From positions 372,001-436,000 of the forward strand of contig NZ_CP157587.1 in NCBI RefSeq assembly GCF_022828245.2: a DNA stretch of 64,000 bases. The letters run 5' to 3'. This stretch comes from Nanosynbacter sp900555675. Its GTDB lineage: Bacteria; Patescibacteriota; Saccharimonadia; Saccharimonadales; Saccharimonadaceae. This document shows positions 62,278 through 64,000 of this stretch, one piece after another (position 1 is the first letter of the stretch; every line of letters begins with the position of its first letter). Below the pieces are notes generated by a model. That model saw only the letters and a program-made list of their open reading frames with translations, was not told the DNA's origin and made no database searches. The position numbers and the translations under genes are program-made.

Positions 62278-62565
62278 ATGAATACAGCAGACATCAAACT
62301 GCGAGCCCTGCATCGCACAAAGATTATATTAGGACAAATGCGCGGACTCGAGAAACAAATCACCGACGACGCTTATTGCATGGACGTTTTGACCCAAAGT
62401 CTAGCAATACAAAAGTCATTAGCGTCGCTTAATAAACTTATTCTGGAGCGACATCTCCGCACACACATTGCCGATAAGATGGCGTCCGGTGACAAAGCTC
62501 AACAGAGTAAAGCGATAGAAGAATTACTCAATCTATATGAATTAAATAACATAAGGACAAAATAA
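62278..62565 (+). CDS. Metal-sensing transcriptional repressor, CsoR/RcnR family
   Basis: A 95-residue all-helical repressor. The signature AYCMDVLTQSLAIQKSLASL and the helix LERHLRTHIAD are typical. Metal-ligand positions are Cys34, His59 and His63. Copper sensors of the CsoR type have Cys-His-Cys; the His at the third place resembles RcnR-type nickel/cobalt sensors, though the RcnR His3 is absent (Thr3). It is expected to bind the operator at 62250-62266 and so control itself and the next gene. Leaderless start; its stop overlaps the next ATG (TAATG). Confidence 0.9.
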   Translation: MNTADIKLRALHRTKIILGQMRGLEKQITDDAYCMDVLTQSLAIQKSLASLNKLILERHLRTHIADKMASGDKAQQSKAIEELLNLYELNNIRTK

Positions 62566-63041
62566 TGAATCACGAATCTCATAATCATTGCAATACAAAA
62601 AATTCAACCAAACGTATGGCGCTAGCGGCAAGTTTACACTGTCTGGCGGGATGTATGATTGGTGAGATGGTTGGCGTTACCATCGGCACACACGCTGGAT
62701 TTGCGCCACATACCACGGTTATTTTAGCGTCAGTCTTAGCTTTCATCTCCGGCTACACCGCATCAATCATACCGTTAGTACGTGCCAAATTATCGCTCAT
62801 AAAATCCTTAAAGTTAGTTTTCGCCGCTGACACACTATCCATACTGTCAATGACCGTCGTAGACAACATAATCATGCTAATCATTCCGGGCGCCATGGAT
62901 AAGAACTTAGCTCATCCGATTTATTGGGTTAGTCGGCTAATTTGTATGCTCGCCGCGTTTGCCGTATCATATCCTGTCAATCTATATTTGTTACGCCGAG
63001 GCAAAGGTCACGCGTTGACTCATCATTATCATCACATGTAA
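62565..63041 (+). CDS. DUF4396-like membrane protein, metal-associated
   Basis: A 158-residue membrane protein with four helices. The N-terminus is His/Cys-rich (MNHESHNHC) and the C-terminus ends HALTHHYHHM. The first helix carries SLHCLAGCMIGEMVG, matching the DUF4396 pattern seen beside copper-resistance genes. It is co-transcribed with the upstream metal repressor, supporting a role in metal export, sequestration or delivery. The exact metal is unknown. Confidence 0.8.
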   Translation: MNHESHNHCNTKNSTKRMALAASLHCLAGCMIGEMVGVTIGTHAGFAPHTTVILASVLAFISGYTASIIPLVRAKLSLIKSLKLVFAADTLSILSMTVVDNIIMLIIPGAMDKNLAHPIYWVSRLICMLAAFAVSYPVNLYLLRRGKGHALTHHYHHM

Positions 63042-63086
63042 TTTATTTATTTTGATTTTCCCTCTCATCTCGCTTATACTTAAATC

Positions 63087-64000
63087 ATGAAAACTTGGCA
63101 AGATGTCGCCTCTCTTTATCAAATTTATCCGCGCAGTTTTCTGGATACGAATGGCGATGGAATTGGCGATTTGAACGGCATTACCGAGAAGCTGAATTAT
63201 TTATCATGGCTGGGCATCGATTCGATTTGGATTTCCCCATTCTTCGTATCACCGCTGACCGACTTTGGTTATGATATCGCAAATTATCGAGCTATTGATC
63301 CGACTTTCGGAAAAATGCACGATTTCCAAGCGCTTCTTAAAAAAGCCCACGATTTCGACATTAAAGTTATGATCGACCTCGTTCCCTGCCACACTTCAGA
63401 CCAACATCCGTGGTTTCAAGAATCCAGATCTTCACGCGATAACCCCAAGCGTAATTATTATGTCTGGCGTGATGGAAAAGATAATAGCGAGCCTAACAAT
63501 TGGCGAAGTTTGTCTGGCGGCAGTTCTTGGGAGTTTGACGAACTCACCGGGCAATTTTACCTGCATTCGTTCTTAAAAACGCAGCCAGATCTGAATTGGG
63601 ACAATCCCGCAGTGCGTGCTGAAATGAAAAACATAGTGCGATTTTGGTTTGATATGGGCGTCGATGGAATGCGCGTCGATGCAATTTGGGGAATTTCCAA
63701 AGACCCCGACTTTAAAGATGATTCTCCAAATCCTGATTTTTATGGCAATCCAAACGATTACGGAGCGTTTATCCACGACCACTGTAAAATGGGACCGCAT
63801 TTTCAGGAATATTTGCAAGAATTGGCGTCAGTCTGCGACAAATATGACGACAAGCAAATGGTGTTTGAATTTTATCCCGACGATGAGCTGGGCGATATTT
63901 ATCATCAATACAGCCAGATCCTGACAGTCCACCCAAAAGCCTCGGCGTTTTTTATGGAATATCGCGACAACGAATGGCACGCTAAAAATATTGAGAAAAA
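63087..64000 (+). CDS. GH13 alpha-glucosidase, 5' part
   Basis: The first 304 codons of a glycoside hydrolase of family 13 (oligo-1,6-glucosidase/alpha-glucosidase type), cut by the window end. VASLYQIYPRSFLDTNGDGI, GIDSIWISPFFVSPLTDFGY, DLVPCHTSDQHPWFQESR and nucleophile Asp in GVDGMRVDAIWG are present; the acid Glu is likely in MVFEFYPDD. It may work with the branching enzyme at 25-27 kb in alpha-glucan use. TTGATT (63052-63057), 17 bases, TATACT (63075-63080), six bases to the ATG: leaderless. Confidence 0.9.
   Translation, partial: MKTWQDVASLYQIYPRSFLDTNGDGIGDLNGITEKLNYLSWLGIDSIWISPFFVSPLTDFGYDIANYRAIDPTFGKMHDFQALLKKAHDFDIKVMIDLVPCHTSDQHPWFQESRSSRDNPKRNYYVWRDGKDNSEPNNWRSLSGGSSWEFDELTGQFYLHSFLKTQPDLNWDNPAVRAEMKNIVRFWFDMGVDGMRVDAIWGISKDPDFKDDSPNPDFYGNPNDYGAFIHDHCKMGPHFQEYLQELASVCDKYDDKQMVFEFYPDDELGDIYHQYSQILTVHPKASAFFMEYRDNEWHAKNIEK

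Overview
The window looks like a chromosomal segment of a Patescibacteria/CPR bacterium, most likely a Saccharibacteria (TM7) lineage. This call rests on gene content and order, not on a phylogenetic search. Supporting signs are a ribosomal protein cluster with no rpmD (L30) between rpsE and rplO, no adk or map after secY, very compact gene spacing, the standard stop code, an L-lactate dehydrogenase, a ThrE-type exporter gene, and many lineage-type hypothetical membrane proteins. Translation and transcription core proteins lack their usual zinc ribbons: L36, S14 and both zinc sites of RNA polymerase beta-prime have no cysteine clusters.

Layout. Positions 1-19,600 hold the S10/spc/alpha ribosomal cluster on the minus strand, broken into separately promoted and terminated pieces: rpsJ alone; rplC to rpsH; rplF-rplR-rpsE-rplO; secY; infA-rpmJ-rpsM-rpsK. 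Foreign or lineage-specific genes sit in the breaks. The largest break (about 6.0-10.8 kb) lies at the 3' end of rpsH. It carries three copies of the rpsH tail plus its terminator, which look like scars of successive cassette insertions. Positions 19.6-35.9 kb carry ldh, tuf, tgt, a glycogen-branching enzyme, a small GC-richer membrane-protein cassette, a thrE gene interrupted by one in-frame stop, fusA, a membrane trypsin-like protease, yajQ, rpsG and rpsL. Positions 36-44 kb carry a hydrolase-like gene, rpoC and rpoB. Positions 44.4-48.1 kb form a thymidylate/folate neighbourhood (tmk, HIT, dcd, folA, thyA). Positions 48.1-52.6 kb carry clpP, tig, hisS and an RNA methyltransferase gene. Positions 52.6-56.5 kb are accessory: three small-ORF cassettes with a shared structured 5' leader and 3' hairpin, two of them mirror images next to two tRNA-Leu genes that flank an FAD-linked oxidase. 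Positions 56.5-64 kb carry tRNA-Val, typA, rarA, a stomatin-like gene, three more tRNAs, a CsoR/RcnR-type repressor operon with a clear operator, and the start of a GH13 glycosidase.

Three regulatory patterns stand out. (1) Many monocistronic genes have a sigma70-type promoter whose -10 box ends only 6-8 bases before the start codon, implying leaderless mRNAs; ribosomal operons instead use Shine-Dalgarno sites. (2) hisS is preceded by a leaderless 14-codon leader peptide with a His-His-Ser-His run and a terminator/anti-terminator, a histidine attenuator. (3) The small-ORF cassettes keep a 13-base perfect complementarity between the 5' leader and the 3' hairpin, and it covaries between copies. 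This is the best candidate here for an undescribed RNA-controlled system.
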